34,197 bases of DNA from BP-133 sp040756995 (GCA_040756995.1 JBFLYK010000069.1:1-34197); one strand, 5' to 3'. Counted from the first letter of the stretch, positions 6,973 through 15,662 are shown. Notes: generated from the sequence alone by a model not told the origin. Translations and numbers: made by a program.

Positions 6973-9900
6973 TTGGAGTTCCGGATCCTGGGTCGATCGA
7001 GGCCGTGGGACCGGACGGTCCTGTGCCCCTCGGCGGGAACCGGGAGCGGGCCCTTCTCGCCCGGCTGCTCATCTCCGCCGGTCAGGTCGTGGCCTCCGAC
7101 CGCCTGGTCGACGACCTGTGGGACAGCGACCCGGCGGACGGGTCACTGGCCAGCCTGCAGGTGTACGTCTCGCGGCTGCGCCGGGCCCTCCGTCAGGCAG
7201 GCGCCGCCGAACTGCTGGTGACCCAGAACCCGGGCTACGTCCTGCGGGTCGAGCCCGGTTCGGTCGATGCCGGTCGCTTCGAACGCCTCGTGGCCGAGGG
7301 GCGGCGCCGGCTGGCCGCCGGCGATCCCGAGGCGGCCGACATCTTGCGCCGCGCCACCGACCTCTGGCGCGGCCCGGCGCTCGTCGAGGTGCGGGACATG
7401 CCGTTCGCCCGCGCCGAGGCCGCCCGCCTCGACGAGGGCCGCCTGGCCGCCATCGAGACCCGGATCGAGGCCGATCTCGCCGCCGGTCGCCACGCCGAGC
7501 TGAGCGGGGAACTCGCCGCGCTCGTCGACGCCCATCCCTTGCGGGAGCGACTCTGGGCCCTGCGGATGCTGGCGCTCTACCGTGCCGGCCGGCAGGCGGA
7601 CGCGCTGCGGGCGTACCAGGAGCTGCGCAAGCTCCTGGCCGACGAGCTCGGCCTCGATCCGAACCCGGAGCTGGCCCGCCTCGAGGCCGAGATCCTCCGC
7701 CACGACCCTTCCCTCGCCTGGAGGGGCTGCGCACCTCCACCCGCCGGGCAGCCGGGGCTGAGCGCGCCGACGCCGCTCCCCCCGCCGCTCCGCTGGGACC
7801 AGCCCTCCCCCGTCGTCGGGCGGGCCTCGGAGCTCGATCGCCTGGCCACGGCCTGGAAGGAGGCCTGCTCGGGACAACCGCGGCTGGTTCTCGTGGCCGG
7901 CGAACCCGGTGTCGGCAAGACCCGGCTGGCCATCGAGGCAGCCCGCCAGGTGCACGACGACGGCGCCACCGTGCTCTTCGGACGGTGCGACGAGGGTCTC
8001 GGCGTCCCCTACCAGCCGTTCGTCGAGGCGCTGTCGACCTATGTGCGGCAAGCGCCCCAGCCCCGGCTCGGCCGCCTCCCCGGTGAGCTCACCCGCCTCG
8101 TCCCCGAGCTCGCCGAGCGGGTGGAGGGTCTCCCACTGCCGCTGCGGTCCGACCCCGAGACCGAGCGCTACCGCCTCATGGACGCCGTGGCGGCCTGGCT
8201 CGCCGCCACCTCCGAGGAAGCCCCGACACTGTTCCTCCTCGACGACCTCCACTGGGCGACGCAGCCGACGCTGCTGCTGTTGCGCCACCTCGTCCACACC
8301 GCCGAGCCGCTGCGGACCCTCATCGTCGCCACCTACCGGGATACGACGCCGGATTTCACCTCCACCGTGGCCGACGCCATCGGCGGTCTCCTCGGCCAGC
8401 CCGGCGTCACCCGCCTCGCACTGTGCGGCCTCGACGAAGACGGCGTCGAGGCGTACATCGCCTCCCGGGCCGGGCAGGCCCTCGACGAGAGCGCCCGGGC
8501 GCTGGCCCGGGCCGTGCACGCCGAGACGGCCGGGAACCCCTTCTTCGTCGGACAGGCGATCCGGCACCTCGCCGAAACCGGCGGCGTCGTCCGCCGGGAC
8601 GGGCGGTGGACCGCCTGGCCGGTCCGGGACCTCAGCATTCCCGACGACGTTCGGGATGTCGTCGGCCGCCGCCTGGCCCACCTGCCCGAACCGACCCGCC
8701 AGATCCTGACGCTGGCGGCGGTGGCCGGTGAACACTTCGAGCTCGCCCCGCTCCTGGAAGCGGCGGGCTTGCCGGAGCCGGCGATGGTCGAGGCGCTCGA
8801 CCCGGCGATCGCCGCCCGGCTGGTGGTGGAAGTGCCCGGGGCGGCGCTCGGCTACCGGTTCGTCCACGCCCTGGTGCGGGCGACAATCTACGACGCGCTC
8901 CCGGGCGCCCGGCGGGCCGCGCTCCACCGTCAGACGGGCCGGGCGCTCGAAGCGGTGCACGCCGGCCGCCTCGAAAGCCAGCTGCCCGCCCTGGCCCGGC
9001 ATTTCGTCAATGCCGCGGCCGGCGGCGACGTCGACGACGGCGTCAAGTACGCCACGCAGGCCGGCGACTACGCCTTGGCGCAGCTGGCCAACTCGGAGGC
9101 GGTGGTCTACTACGAGCAGGCCCTGAAACTCCTGGACCGGTCGCCGGCAGCTGCGCCCGGCCGGCTCGAGGTCCTCATCCGGCTCGGCGAAGCACAGAAG
9201 CGCAGTGGAGATCCCCGCCACCGACCCACCCTTCTGGAGGCCTGCCGCCTGGCCCCGGAGCGGGGAGACACCGAAACATTCGCCCGGGCCGTGCTGGCGC
9301 TCCAGCGGATCGGCACCATGAGCCTCATCGGTCTGGTCGACGACGAGATGGTGGCCGTCCTGCAGTCCGCGCTTGCGGCGGTGGGCCCGGCCGACAGCTC
9401 CACGGCGGCCCGCCTGCGCGCTCAGCTCGCGATCGAACTGCTCTTCGCCGGTGACCGCGCCCGCTGCGACGCCTTGAGCGGGGAGGCGGTGGCCATCGCC
9501 CGCCGCCTCGGTGACCCGGCGACGCTGGCCGCCGTGTTGATTCCTCGCTTCACGGTCATCTGGGACGCCTCAACCCTGACCGAACGGCGGGCCATCGCGT
9601 CCGAGCTGATCGCGGCGGCGAAGGAGGCCCGCAATCCGTATCTCGAGTTCTGGGGTTGCCGCCAGGCGGCGGCCGCGGCGTGGGAAGCAGCCGATCCCGC
9701 GGCAGTGACTCGCCATTGGGCGGCTGCCGAGGAGCTGGCCGACGAACTGAACCAGCCGATGCTCCGGTGGTTCCAGGCGATTTACTCGGCGGCCCGCGCC
9801 GTTGGCGCCGGCCGGCTCGCCGACGCCGAGCGGTTGACGTTCACCGCCCGGGAGATCGCCTCCGCGGCAGGCTTTCCCGACAGCTCGATCGTGTTCACGT

Positions 9901-10526
9901 TCAGCCTGTTCATGGTTCGATCCGAACAGGGCCGTCTCGATGAGTTCCTGGACGAGTGGCTGGCCTTCGCTCCCCGCCTGCCCACCGTTTCCCTGACGCA
10001 CGCGGTGACCGCCTTCATCCACGCCGAGCTCGGCTTGCTGGATGAGGCGCGCCGCGCCCTCCGGACCACCGAGGCCGCGGGCTCCATCGTGGTGGCTCCG
10101 TCGACCTTCAACCTCGACCTGCTCAGCAATGCGCTGAACGCGGTGACGTGTGCCCGGCTGGGAGATCAGGTCCGCTCCCGGCAGCTCTGGGACGCCCTGC
10201 TGCCCTACGCCGACCATCTCGTGGTCCAGACCGTGATCGGGCTGGGCGCGGTCAACCACTACCTCGGGCTGCTGGCCACCACCCTCGAGCAGTTCGACGA
10301 GGCCGACCGACGCTTCGCCGCCGCCGCGGCCACCCACACCAGGGTGGGGGCCCCGGGCTGGGCGGCCCGTACCCGGCTGGAGTGGGCCCGGATGCTGGGG
10401 CGACGTGGAGCACCCGGTGACCAGGAGCGGGCCCGGGAGCTCGCCGCCCAGGCCCGGGCCGTGGCCGCGGAGCTGGGCCTCGCCGGCGTCGCCCAGGGTG
10501 CCGAAGCGTTGCTGCCGGCGCCGTGA
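6973..10526 (+). CDS. BTAD/SARP-type ATPase regulator (frameshift)
   Basis: Very large transcriptional regulator, about 1184 aa if corrected. Order: winged-helix Trans_reg_C (about 1-95), BTAD helical repeats (about 100-245, ending DELGLDPNPELARLE), then an AAA/STAND ATPase (VVGRASELDRL, Walker A VAGEPGVGKTRLA, Walker B LFLLDDLHWA), then a long TPR-like C-terminus. There is no terminal LuxR HTH. The expected N-terminus MEFRILG is encoded from TTG 6973 with AGGGGG (6959-6964) 8 bases upstream, but in a different frame from the rest: CTGGGTCGATCGAGG lacks one C relative to codons for LGPIEAVGPDG. So a one-base deletion lies at about 6991-6995, either a real mutation or a sequencing error. The frame used by the body alone opens at 6837, but that N-terminus looks unlike the family. 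Confidence 0.85.
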
Positions 10527-10530
10527 GCGG

Positions 10531-12069
10531 CTAGGGACAGGGATTGTCCCCCGCCGTACCGGCGCAGGTGACGGCTTTGCGAAGCCGGGCCGACAGGGCA
10601 TTCACGTCGGGGTCGTTGCTCGGGTCATTGTCGGCGAGGAGGTTGTTGAGCTCCCAGGGGTCGGCGACCAGGTCGTAGTACTCGCGCCAGTCGACGTCGG
10701 TGTTGTTGGCCTTGTCGTAGGTCTCGATGTAGGACCACTTCTTGGTCCGCAGCGACGCCCAGGCCGGGATGCCCCGGTGTCCCTTGTAGCCCTTGGGTGA
10801 GGATTGGAGCACCGGACCGGACTCGAGGTACTTCTCGGTCCGCGCCGGGCGCCCGGGCAGGAAGGAGCGGCCGTCGAACGGGTACCGGATCTCCGGCGGG
10901 TTGTAGCCGGCGGCGTCGAGGTAGGTCGGCACGAGATCGACGGTGCCCACGAGGCGTTCGTCGGTCGTCCCGGGTGGGAACACCCCGTCCCAGCGCACCA
11001 GGAAAGGCGCCTGGACGTTCTCGATCCATGGCGCGCCCTTGCTGGTCATGCCCCGCTCGTTCCAGGCGTAGCCGTTGTCGGTGGTGAGGATCACGAGCGT
11101 GTTGGCCAGCTCTCCTCGCTCCTGGAGGCGGGTCATGATCAGATCGACCATGTCGTCAGCCGGCATCAGCGTCCGCATGGCGCCCTCGTAGGTGACCTGG
11201 GCGCACTTGTGGGTGAAGTTCCTGCTCCGCACCCAGGCCGGCTTGTCCTGCTTTTCGGCCTTGTGGTCGGGACCCCCCTCGATGTCCGCCGCCGGAGTCG
11301 GCTTCCACTCCGGAATCGGAGCGCCGTCGTAGCGGGGCGGCCAGGAATACATCTTCTGGAGGTTGCAGGAATCGGGCCCCGGCGCGGTCTGCTCCTGGTG
11401 GGGGGCGTGGGGGGCGACCTGCATGAACCAGGGCTGGTCGTCACTGGTCTCAAAGTCGTCGATGAAGGCGGCCGCCTTCTCCCCGATCCAGTCGGTGGTG
11501 TACGGCGCCCGCTCGGTACGGGTCTTCGCCTCACCCCGGTGTCGCACCATGAACCGGGCGTCGGTGAAACCGCCCTGGAAGACGGCGAGGTTGTCAAAGT
11601 GGGGCGGTTCGTAGCGCCAGTTCCAGTCGGTGATGAACTTGCCCACCAGGGCCGTGCCGTAGCCGGCGTCGCGCAGGTAGCGGGGGGCGATCCAGTCGCG
11701 GTCGAGATTGTCGCCGGCGTAGTTGTCGAAAACGCGGTGGTTGTGCATCAGCAGTCCGCTCCACATGGTGGCGCGGTTCGGACAGCACAGTGGTGTGGTG
11801 GTGAAGGCCTGGGTGAAGTTCACGCCGCCGTCCGCCAGCCACCGCTTGGTCTTAGGAAGGACGGCCGGATTGTCGATCACGCCCTCGTAGCGCATGTCGT
11901 CGAAAAGGAGGAGCAGGATATTGGGCTTCCCGGTCGCCGCCCGGGCCTTGCCTTTGCCTTCGGCCACCACCGGCAGGAAGGCCACGGCGAGGACGATCCC
12001 GACGACGAGGGACGCCCGGCGGAAAACCCGGGAGAGCGTCACGGTGACAGAGTAGTACCCGTCCAACAC
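10531..12069 (-). CDS. Secreted sulfatase (alkaline phosphatase fold)
   Basis: Sulfatase-family hydrolase of about 512 aa. The N-terminus has a twin-Arg-free signal peptide (RVFRRASLVVGIVLAVAFL). The catalytic signature TTPLCCPNRATMWSG contains C95-x-P-x-R, the site converted to formylglycine in type I sulfatases. Metal ligands are suggested by LLLFDDMR (D57/D58) and TTDNGYAWNERGM. The C-terminal SYIETYDKANNTDVDWREYYDL followed by DPWELNN is typical of the family. The listed GTG start (12069) may be too long: GTG 12042 places the start directly before the signal peptide. It converges on the BTAD gene with only four bases between stops. No formylglycine-generating enzyme gene is in the window. 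The substrate (sulfated glycan or aryl sulfate) is unknown. Confidence 0.93.
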   Translation of the reverse strand: MLDGYYSVTVTLSRVFRRASLVVGIVLAVAFLPVVAEGKGKARAATGKPNILLLLFDDMRYEGVIDNPAVLPKTKRWLADGGVNFTQAFTTTPLCCPNRATMWSGLLMHNHRVFDNYAGDNLDRDWIAPRYLRDAGYGTALVGKFITDWNWRYEPPHFDNLAVFQGGFTDARFMVRHRGEAKTRTERAPYTTDWIGEKAAAFIDDFETSDDQPWFMQVAPHAPHQEQTAPGPDSCNLQKMYSWPPRYDGAPIPEWKPTPAADIEGGPDHKAEKQDKPAWVRSRNFTHKCAQVTYEGAMRTLMPADDMVDLIMTRLQERGELANTLVILTTDNGYAWNERGMTSKGAPWIENVQAPFLVRWDGVFPPGTTDERLVGTVDLVPTYLDAAGYNPPEIRYPFDGRSFLPGRPARTEKYLESGPVLQSSPKGYKGHRGIPAWASLRTKKWSYIETYDKANNTDVDWREYYDLVADPWELNNLLADNDPSNDPDVNALSARLRKAVTCAGTAGDNPCP

Positions 12070-12129
12070 GGGGCATACTGTTTCACACGGTTCACTCCAG
12101 GTTCATTCAGGTCCGGGGTCCCGGCGCCG

Positions 12130-12663
12130 ATGGGCAGGGGCATGGACGGGATCGCCGCCATCGAGGCCCGCGTCGCCGAAATCTGCGCCCGGTTCGCGCC
12201 GGCGCCGGCGGCGGCTCTCCAGCCCCCCGCCGCCCCTGCCGACGGGGCCTTCGCCGCCCAACTGCGCCAGGCGATGGCCGCCCGCCCGATCACCGCCGCC
12301 GCCGGCGGGTCGCCGGCCGCCGGCACCATCGACGCCTGGATCGACGAGGCGATCAGCCGGACGGGCGTCCCGGCGTCCTGGGCCCCGGGGCTCAAAACCA
12401 TCGCCCAGCACGAGTCGTCGCTCAACCCGGCCGCCGCCAACCTCAAGGCATCGGGCGGCAACCTGGCCAAGACGCCGCTGGGCCTCATGCAGATGCTGCC
12501 CTCGACGTTCGCCGCCCACGCCCAGCCCGGCCGGGGCAACATCCTCGATCCCGTCGACAACCTCACGGCGGCCATCGACTACATCCGGGACCGCTACGGG
12601 GATCCCGCTTCCACCCCGGGCCTGCGGGCCCTGGCCCGAGGTGAGCACTACCGGGGTTACTGA
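12130..12663 (+). CDS. Lytic transglycosylase (SLT) domain protein
   Basis: Protein of 177 aa with a C-terminal lysozyme-like SLT domain. The catalytic Glu is E95 in KTIAQHESSLNP, followed by the family motif LGLMQMLPSTF (118-128) and LDPVDNLTAAIDYIRDRYG. It would cleave the beta-1,4 bond of peptidoglycan with anhydro product formation. The N-terminus (MDGIAAIEARVAEICARF) has no signal peptide and resembles transglycosylases found near actinobacterial flagellar genes; no flagellar gene is nearby. Start is ATG 12130 or ATG 12142, and neither has a clear Shine-Dalgarno. A far longer open frame exists upstream on this strand, but it is antisense to the sulfatase gene and not coding. Confidence 0.8.
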   Translation: MGRGMDGIAAIEARVAEICARFAPAPAAALQPPAAPADGAFAAQLRQAMAARPITAAAGGSPAAGTIDAWIDEAISRTGVPASWAPGLKTIAQHESSLNPAAANLKASGGNLAKTPLGLMQMLPSTFAAHAQPGRGNILDPVDNLTAAIDYIRDRYGDPASTPGLRALARGEHYRGY

Positions 12664-12717
12664 GGCTCTCACCGCCCCGCAGGATTTGCCTCGCCCGGAC
12701 GGGGAAGGTTCCACTCA

Positions 12718-13188
12718 ATGCGCATGTCGGAAAACGCCACCGTCTGGAAGACCGGGTACATGCCGCTCATCATCGGCGGCATCGGAGCCATGGCCTCGGC
12801 CCTGTTCATGCCCTGGCTGACCGTCGTCGCCCCGCCCGTGGGCGAGATCACCCGGATGGGCATCCAGACGCGGGACGGCCGGCTCTTCGCCCTCGCCCTC
12901 CTGGTGCTCGCCGTCCTCGCCCGGACCGAGGCCCGCACGCCGAACAACTCGACGCGCACCATCCTCCTTGTCGGCTTCGTCGTCCTCGGCGCCGCGCTGG
13001 TCATCGAGTATCAGGACCTGAGCCGCCTGGTGGCCGATCTCAACGCCGACTTCAGCGAGGCCCGCTTGGGGTTCGGCCTCTATGCGATGGGCCTCGGACT
13101 GACGTCGAGCGTGACCGGCGTCGTGAAACGCCGCTTGCTGGCCGCGAGGGTGATTGAGCAGCAGCTGAGCGAGTCGTCACCGTTGTAA
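12718..13188 (+). CDS. Small four-helix membrane protein, unknown
   Basis: Hypothetical integral membrane protein of 156 aa. Four hydrophobic segments are visible at about residues 13-33, 56-69, 81-97 and 115-136, with a basic cytoplasmic-looking stretch VVKRRLLAARV after the last one. No family motif is recognised. ATG 12718 is preceded by GGGGAAGG with about 9-base spacing, so the start is well supported. It lies 54 bases after the transglycosylase gene and may be co-transcribed with it. The stop is followed by AT-rich AAATAAA and then a potentially structured leader. Confidence 0.65.
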   Translation: MRMSENATVWKTGYMPLIIGGIGAMASALFMPWLTVVAPPVGEITRMGIQTRDGRLFALALLVLAVLARTEARTPNNSTRTILLVGFVVLGAALVIEYQDLSRLVADLNADFSEARLGFGLYAMGLGLTSSVTGVVKRRLLAARVIEQQLSESSPL

Positions 13189-13205
13189 ATAAAGGCGGGC
13201 TGAGG

Positions 13206-13254
13206 CTGCGCCGTTCCTCCTGCACGCTGTTGCGTGAGATGCGTGTTGGCGCAG
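13206..13254 (+). other. Possible structured RNA segment
   Basis: An outer stem CTGCGCC (13206-13212) / GGCGCAG (13248-13254) encloses an inner hairpin CACGC-TGTT-GCGTG (13223-13236). It lies in the 236-base stretch after the membrane-protein gene and before a 39-aa sORF. It could be a leader element, an sRNA or a factor-dependent terminator. No known riboswitch class is recognised. Confidence 0.3.
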
Positions 13255-13286
13255 GAGCCCAGTGAACGACGGCGAACCTCCTGACC

Positions 13287-13406
13287 ATGGGACCGAACCG
13301 CAGCCGTAAGCGTCGACCGCCGTGCGGCCGTCCGCTGCAGCCGCGGCGCCCCCACAAGAGCAAACTCCGCCGTCCCGCACTCGAGCGCTACAAGCCGATC
13401 GCGTAG
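13287..13406 (+). CDS. Candidate 39-aa basic small protein
   Basis: Short open frame ATG 13287 to TAG 13404-13406 encoding MGPNRSRKRRPPCGRPLQPR followed by RPHKSKLRRPALERYKPIA. It is extremely rich in Arg, Lys and Pro, as in small RNA- or ribosome-binding proteins, with one Cys. There is no clear Shine-Dalgarno. The stop codon abuts the 8-bp hairpin at 13405-13423. A second basic protein of identical length occurs at 28151, but their sequences are not obviously homologous. It may be chance in GC-rich DNA. Confidence 0.3.
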   Translation: MGPNRSRKRRPPCGRPLQPRRPHKSKLRRPALERYKPIA

Positions 13407-13423
13407 GAGGCCAGCGGCCTCCT
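13405..13423 (+). promoter_or_regulatory. AGGAGG-containing hairpin before ybaK-like gene
   Basis: Perfect 8-bp stem AGGAGGCC (13405-13412), loop AGC, GGCCTCCT (13416-13423). The left arm contains a consensus Shine-Dalgarno that would be masked when folded. It sits directly after the sORF stop and 13 bases before ATG 13437. It may be a terminator without a U-tract, or a ribosome-site sequestering element for a TTG start at 13425. Confidence 0.5.
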
Positions 13424-13428
13424 ATTGT
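13423..13428 (+). promoter_or_regulatory. Leaderless -10 box (TATTGT)
   Basis: TATTGT matches the actinobacterial TANNNT -10 pattern and ends 8 bases before ATG 13437, the spacing expected when transcription starts at the start codon. It partly overlaps the hairpin at 13405-13423. Confidence 0.4.
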
Positions 13429-13436
13429 CGGGCGTC

Positions 13437-13913
13437 ATGGGCGCCCGGGGGACACCGGCCACCGCCGCGGTGGCCAAGGCCAAGGTCGAGCACCGGATCC
13501 ACGAGTATCGCCACGATCTGGCGGCGCCGTCCTACGGCCTCGAGGCGGCCGCGCAGCTCGGAGTCGACCCGGCCGGCGTCTTCAAGACACTGGTCGCCGC
13601 GGTGGACGGGCGCCTGGCGGTGGCCGTCGTGCCCGTCGCCGCCCGCCTCGACCTCAAGGCCCTGGCGGCGGCGGCCGGCGGGCGCCGGGCCATGATGGCC
13701 GAAACGGCCGACGCCGAACGGGCGACGGGCTATGTCGTCGGCGGCATCAGCCCCCTGGGGCACCGCAAGCGGCTGCCGGTCTTTCTCGACGTCTCGATGC
13801 AGGGCCGGCCGACGGTGATGGTGAGCGCCGGCCGCCGGGGCCTGGAGCTGGAGCTCGCCCCGGAAGACCTCGTCCGCCTGACCGGCGGCACGTTCGCCGC
13901 CCTCGCGACGTAG
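13437..13913 (+). CDS. ybaK: Cys-tRNA(Pro)/Cys-tRNA(Cys) deacylase, YbaK
   Basis: YbaK/EbsC-family editing enzyme of 158 aa that hydrolyses Cys mischarged on tRNA-Pro in trans to prolyl-tRNA synthetase. The signature VFKTLVA contains the conserved Lys (K50 from this start). Later landmarks are TGYVVGGISPLGHRKRLPVF and FLDVSM, forming the substrate pocket seen in HI1434/YbaK. Length is normal. ATG 13437 gives the family-like N-terminus, and a TANNNT box just upstream fits leaderless expression; the alternative TTG 13425 adds four residues. It is downstream of a Shine-Dalgarno-like hairpin. It has no functional link to its neighbours that I can see. Confidence 0.92.
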   Translation: MGARGTPATAAVAKAKVEHRIHEYRHDLAAPSYGLEAAAQLGVDPAGVFKTLVAAVDGRLAVAVVPVAARLDLKALAAAAGGRRAMMAETADAERATGYVVGGISPLGHRKRLPVFLDVSMQGRPTVMVSAGRRGLELELAPEDLVRLTGGTFAALAT

Positions 13914-13935
13914 TTCCCCGCCTAGCCCCTTCGCG

Positions 13936-13950
13936 TCATTTCCAAAATGA
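13936..13950. promoter_or_regulatory. Inverted repeats before receiver gene
   Basis: TCATTT-CCA-AAATGA (13936-13950) is a perfect AT-rich inverted repeat, conspicuous in GC-rich DNA. A second one, GAGCCC-GACACT-GGGCTC (13971-13988), follows and ends two bases before ATG 13991. Either may be an operator; the second would block initiation at 13991, favouring the start at 14048. Confidence 0.4.
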
Positions 13951-14047
13951 TCCTCGTCGGCGTGGCGGCGGAGCCCGACACTGGGCTCCAATGGCCGTCG
14001 CGAGCGCCCGTCCGCAGTTCACGTCCTCGTCCGGTGACGCGGAGTTC

Positions 14048-14959
14048 ATGCCGTTCGCCACTACGGTCCTGATCGCCGATGACGACCCGTCGGTCCGGCG
14101 GCTGCTGCGCATCGCCTTCGAGCTCGACGGCTATCGCACCATCACCGCCGCCGACGGGGACGAAGCGGTGGCGGCCATGCGGCTGCACCAGCCGGCGGTG
14201 GCCATCATCGACGCCGCCATGCCCGGCCGCACGGGCACCGCCGTGTGCCGGGCGCTGCGCCAGGAGCTCGGCTGGGGCCCGACGGTGATCATGCTGACCG
14301 GCCGCACCGACGTCGCCGACCGCCTGGCCGCCTTCGAGTGCGGCGTCGACGACTACCTGGAGAAGCCGATCAAGGTCGTGGAGCTGGTGGAGCGGGTCCG
14401 CCTCCGCCACCACGCCGACACCTCCCGCCACTCGGCCCGGCTCCTCGGCAGCGTCGAGATCTACGACGATCTCCGCCGCCGTCTCGAGGCCGCCGAGCCG
14501 GTGGCGGTGGTCATCGCCGAAATTGAGGGGCTGCGGCCCTACACCCGCCACTACGGATTCACCCGGGGCGAGAAACTGGTCGGGGCGGTGGCCGATCTGC
14601 TGCTGGAACTCACCCGGCTGGAACCCGAGGGGCTGGCCGGCCGCCTCGGCGCCCAGGACTTCATCGCCCTCATCGACCCTGACCGGGCGGCGGACTTCAC
14701 CGCTGCCCTGCGTTCCGCCTTCGACGCCCGCCGGCCGTCGCTCTACGACCCGGTCGACGTCCTGCGGGGCTGGATCGACGTGCCCGACCGCATGGGCCAG
14801 ACCCGCCGCCACCGGCCGGTCCGGCTGGCCGTCGGCGTGGCGACGAGCAACCCGCCCCACGCCCTGCACCACCTCGATCTGCTGGAGCGGGCGGCGGAGC
14901 TGGCCCGCTACGCCCGCACCGCGGCCGGCGGCCCGGTGGCCTTCGACCGCCGGGCGTAG
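14048..14959 (+). CDS. Receiver plus degenerate GGDEF protein
   Basis: Response regulator of 303 aa. The receiver domain (5-120) has D11-D13, phosphoacceptor D55 in AIIDAAMPG, T84 and K106 (EKP), all intact. The C-terminal domain (about 150-295) has the order of a GGDEF domain: VAVVIAEIEGLRPYTRHYGF matches the D-x-D-x-F-K...YG region. The catalytic GGDEF loop, however, reads LGAQDF (200-205) and the metal Asp is Glu, so cyclic-di-GMP synthesis is unlikely. It may bind nucleotides or act by protein contact. ATG 14048 (GGAG 3 bases upstream) places the domain at the usual position; ATG 13991 would add 19 residues. It converges with a HisKA-only protein gene, a plausible partner. Confidence 0.8.
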   Translation: MPFATTVLIADDDPSVRRLLRIAFELDGYRTITAADGDEAVAAMRLHQPAVAIIDAAMPGRTGTAVCRALRQELGWGPTVIMLTGRTDVADRLAAFECGVDDYLEKPIKVVELVERVRLRHHADTSRHSARLLGSVEIYDDLRRRLEAAEPVAVVIAEIEGLRPYTRHYGFTRGEKLVGAVADLLLELTRLEPEGLAGRLGAQDFIALIDPDRAADFTAALRSAFDARRPSLYDPVDVLRGWIDVPDRMGQTRRHRPVRLAVGVATSNPPHALHHLDLLERAAELARYARTAAGGPVAFDRRA

Positions 14960-14969
14960 GCGCCGAGCG

Positions 14970-15662
14970 CTACTTCTTTCTCGGCCCGAGCCGCACCTCG
15001 GCCCGGGTCTCGGGGCCGGCGGTCCGCACCCGGAGCTGGCAGCCCTCCATGTCGAGCACCCGGAACGCCGACCGCAGCGCGAACCGGCGCTGCGGCTCGT
15101 CGAGGTCGAGAGCCGGCGCCACCACGATGAGGCACCCGACGGCGGGAATCGAGGCGGCCGGCCGACCATCCGGCGAGCACAGCGCCTCGAACAGGATCTC
15201 CAGGCCGAGGCGCACCCGCTCCGGATCGCCGGGGAAGACTTCACGGTCGCGCTCGGCGTCGGCCGCCACCTCGAGCACCACGTCGGTGGCCGCCGCCGCC
15301 TGACGGGCCACGGTGGCGCCGTGCACCGGTTCGATCCGCCGGCTCGAGCCGTCCCCGTCCACCGCTTCGAGGAGGCGCACCAGCCAGGCGACCCGGGCCG
15401 CCTGCCGGTCGATGACATCGCTGAGATCGGCGAGGACGGCTTCGTCGAGATCGGAGCGCCGCCGCGTGAGCAGCTCGCTGGCCCCCTTCAGCGAGGCCAG
15501 CGCCCCCCGGAACTCGTGCACCAGCGCCCCGACGAACTCAGCGTGGGACCCGGTGGTGAGCCGCCGCCGGGGCGGCGCGTAATCCTTTCCGGGGGACACC
15601 CCCGAGCCCCCGGCCACGAGCTCGTCGACGTCCGACGTCGACGCCGAAGCCATCACGCGCAC
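14970..15662 (-). CDS. HisKA-domain protein without catalytic ATPase
   Basis: Protein of about 230 aa. A HisKA-type dimerisation/phosphoacceptor helix is clear: EFVGALVHEFRGALASLKGA (H49), followed by a second helix SDVIDRQAARVAWLVRLLEAV. The remaining ~120 residues occupy the place of the HATPase domain, but I find no N-box (usually N-x-x-x-N/H), no DxGxG and no G2 box. It should therefore be unable to phosphorylate itself and could be a phosphotransfer or phosphatase partner. GTG 15662 is chosen because GGAGGT lies 6 bases upstream; ATG 15653 is the alternative. No transmembrane segment is seen, so it is cytoplasmic. The neighbouring receiver gene ends 10 bases away, convergently. Confidence 0.72.
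   Translation of the reverse strand: MRVMASASTSDVDELVAGGSGVSPGKDYAPPRRRLTTGSHAEFVGALVHEFRGALASLKGASELLTRRRSDLDEAVLADLSDVIDRQAARVAWLVRLLEAVDGDGSSRRIEPVHGATVARQAAAATDVVLEVAADAERDREVFPGDPERVRLGLEILFEALCSPDGRPAASIPAVGCLIVVAPALDLDEPQRRFALRSAFRVLDMEGCQLRVRTAGPETRAEVRLGPRKK

Noticed and set aside
7143..9221. 692-codon open frame antisense to the BTAD regulator
   Set aside because: Codon-position GC bias of the real gene explains it. The sense strand has Walker motifs, BTAD and winged-helix sequence in order.
10804..12129. Upstream extension of the SLT protein frame by more than 400 codons
   Set aside because: This part is antisense to the sulfatase gene. The SLT domain needs only the region from 12130.
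13322..14047. Upstream extension of the receiver-GGDEF frame
   Set aside because: It overlaps the YbaK-like gene in another frame and translates to Arg/Gly-rich sequence without a domain.
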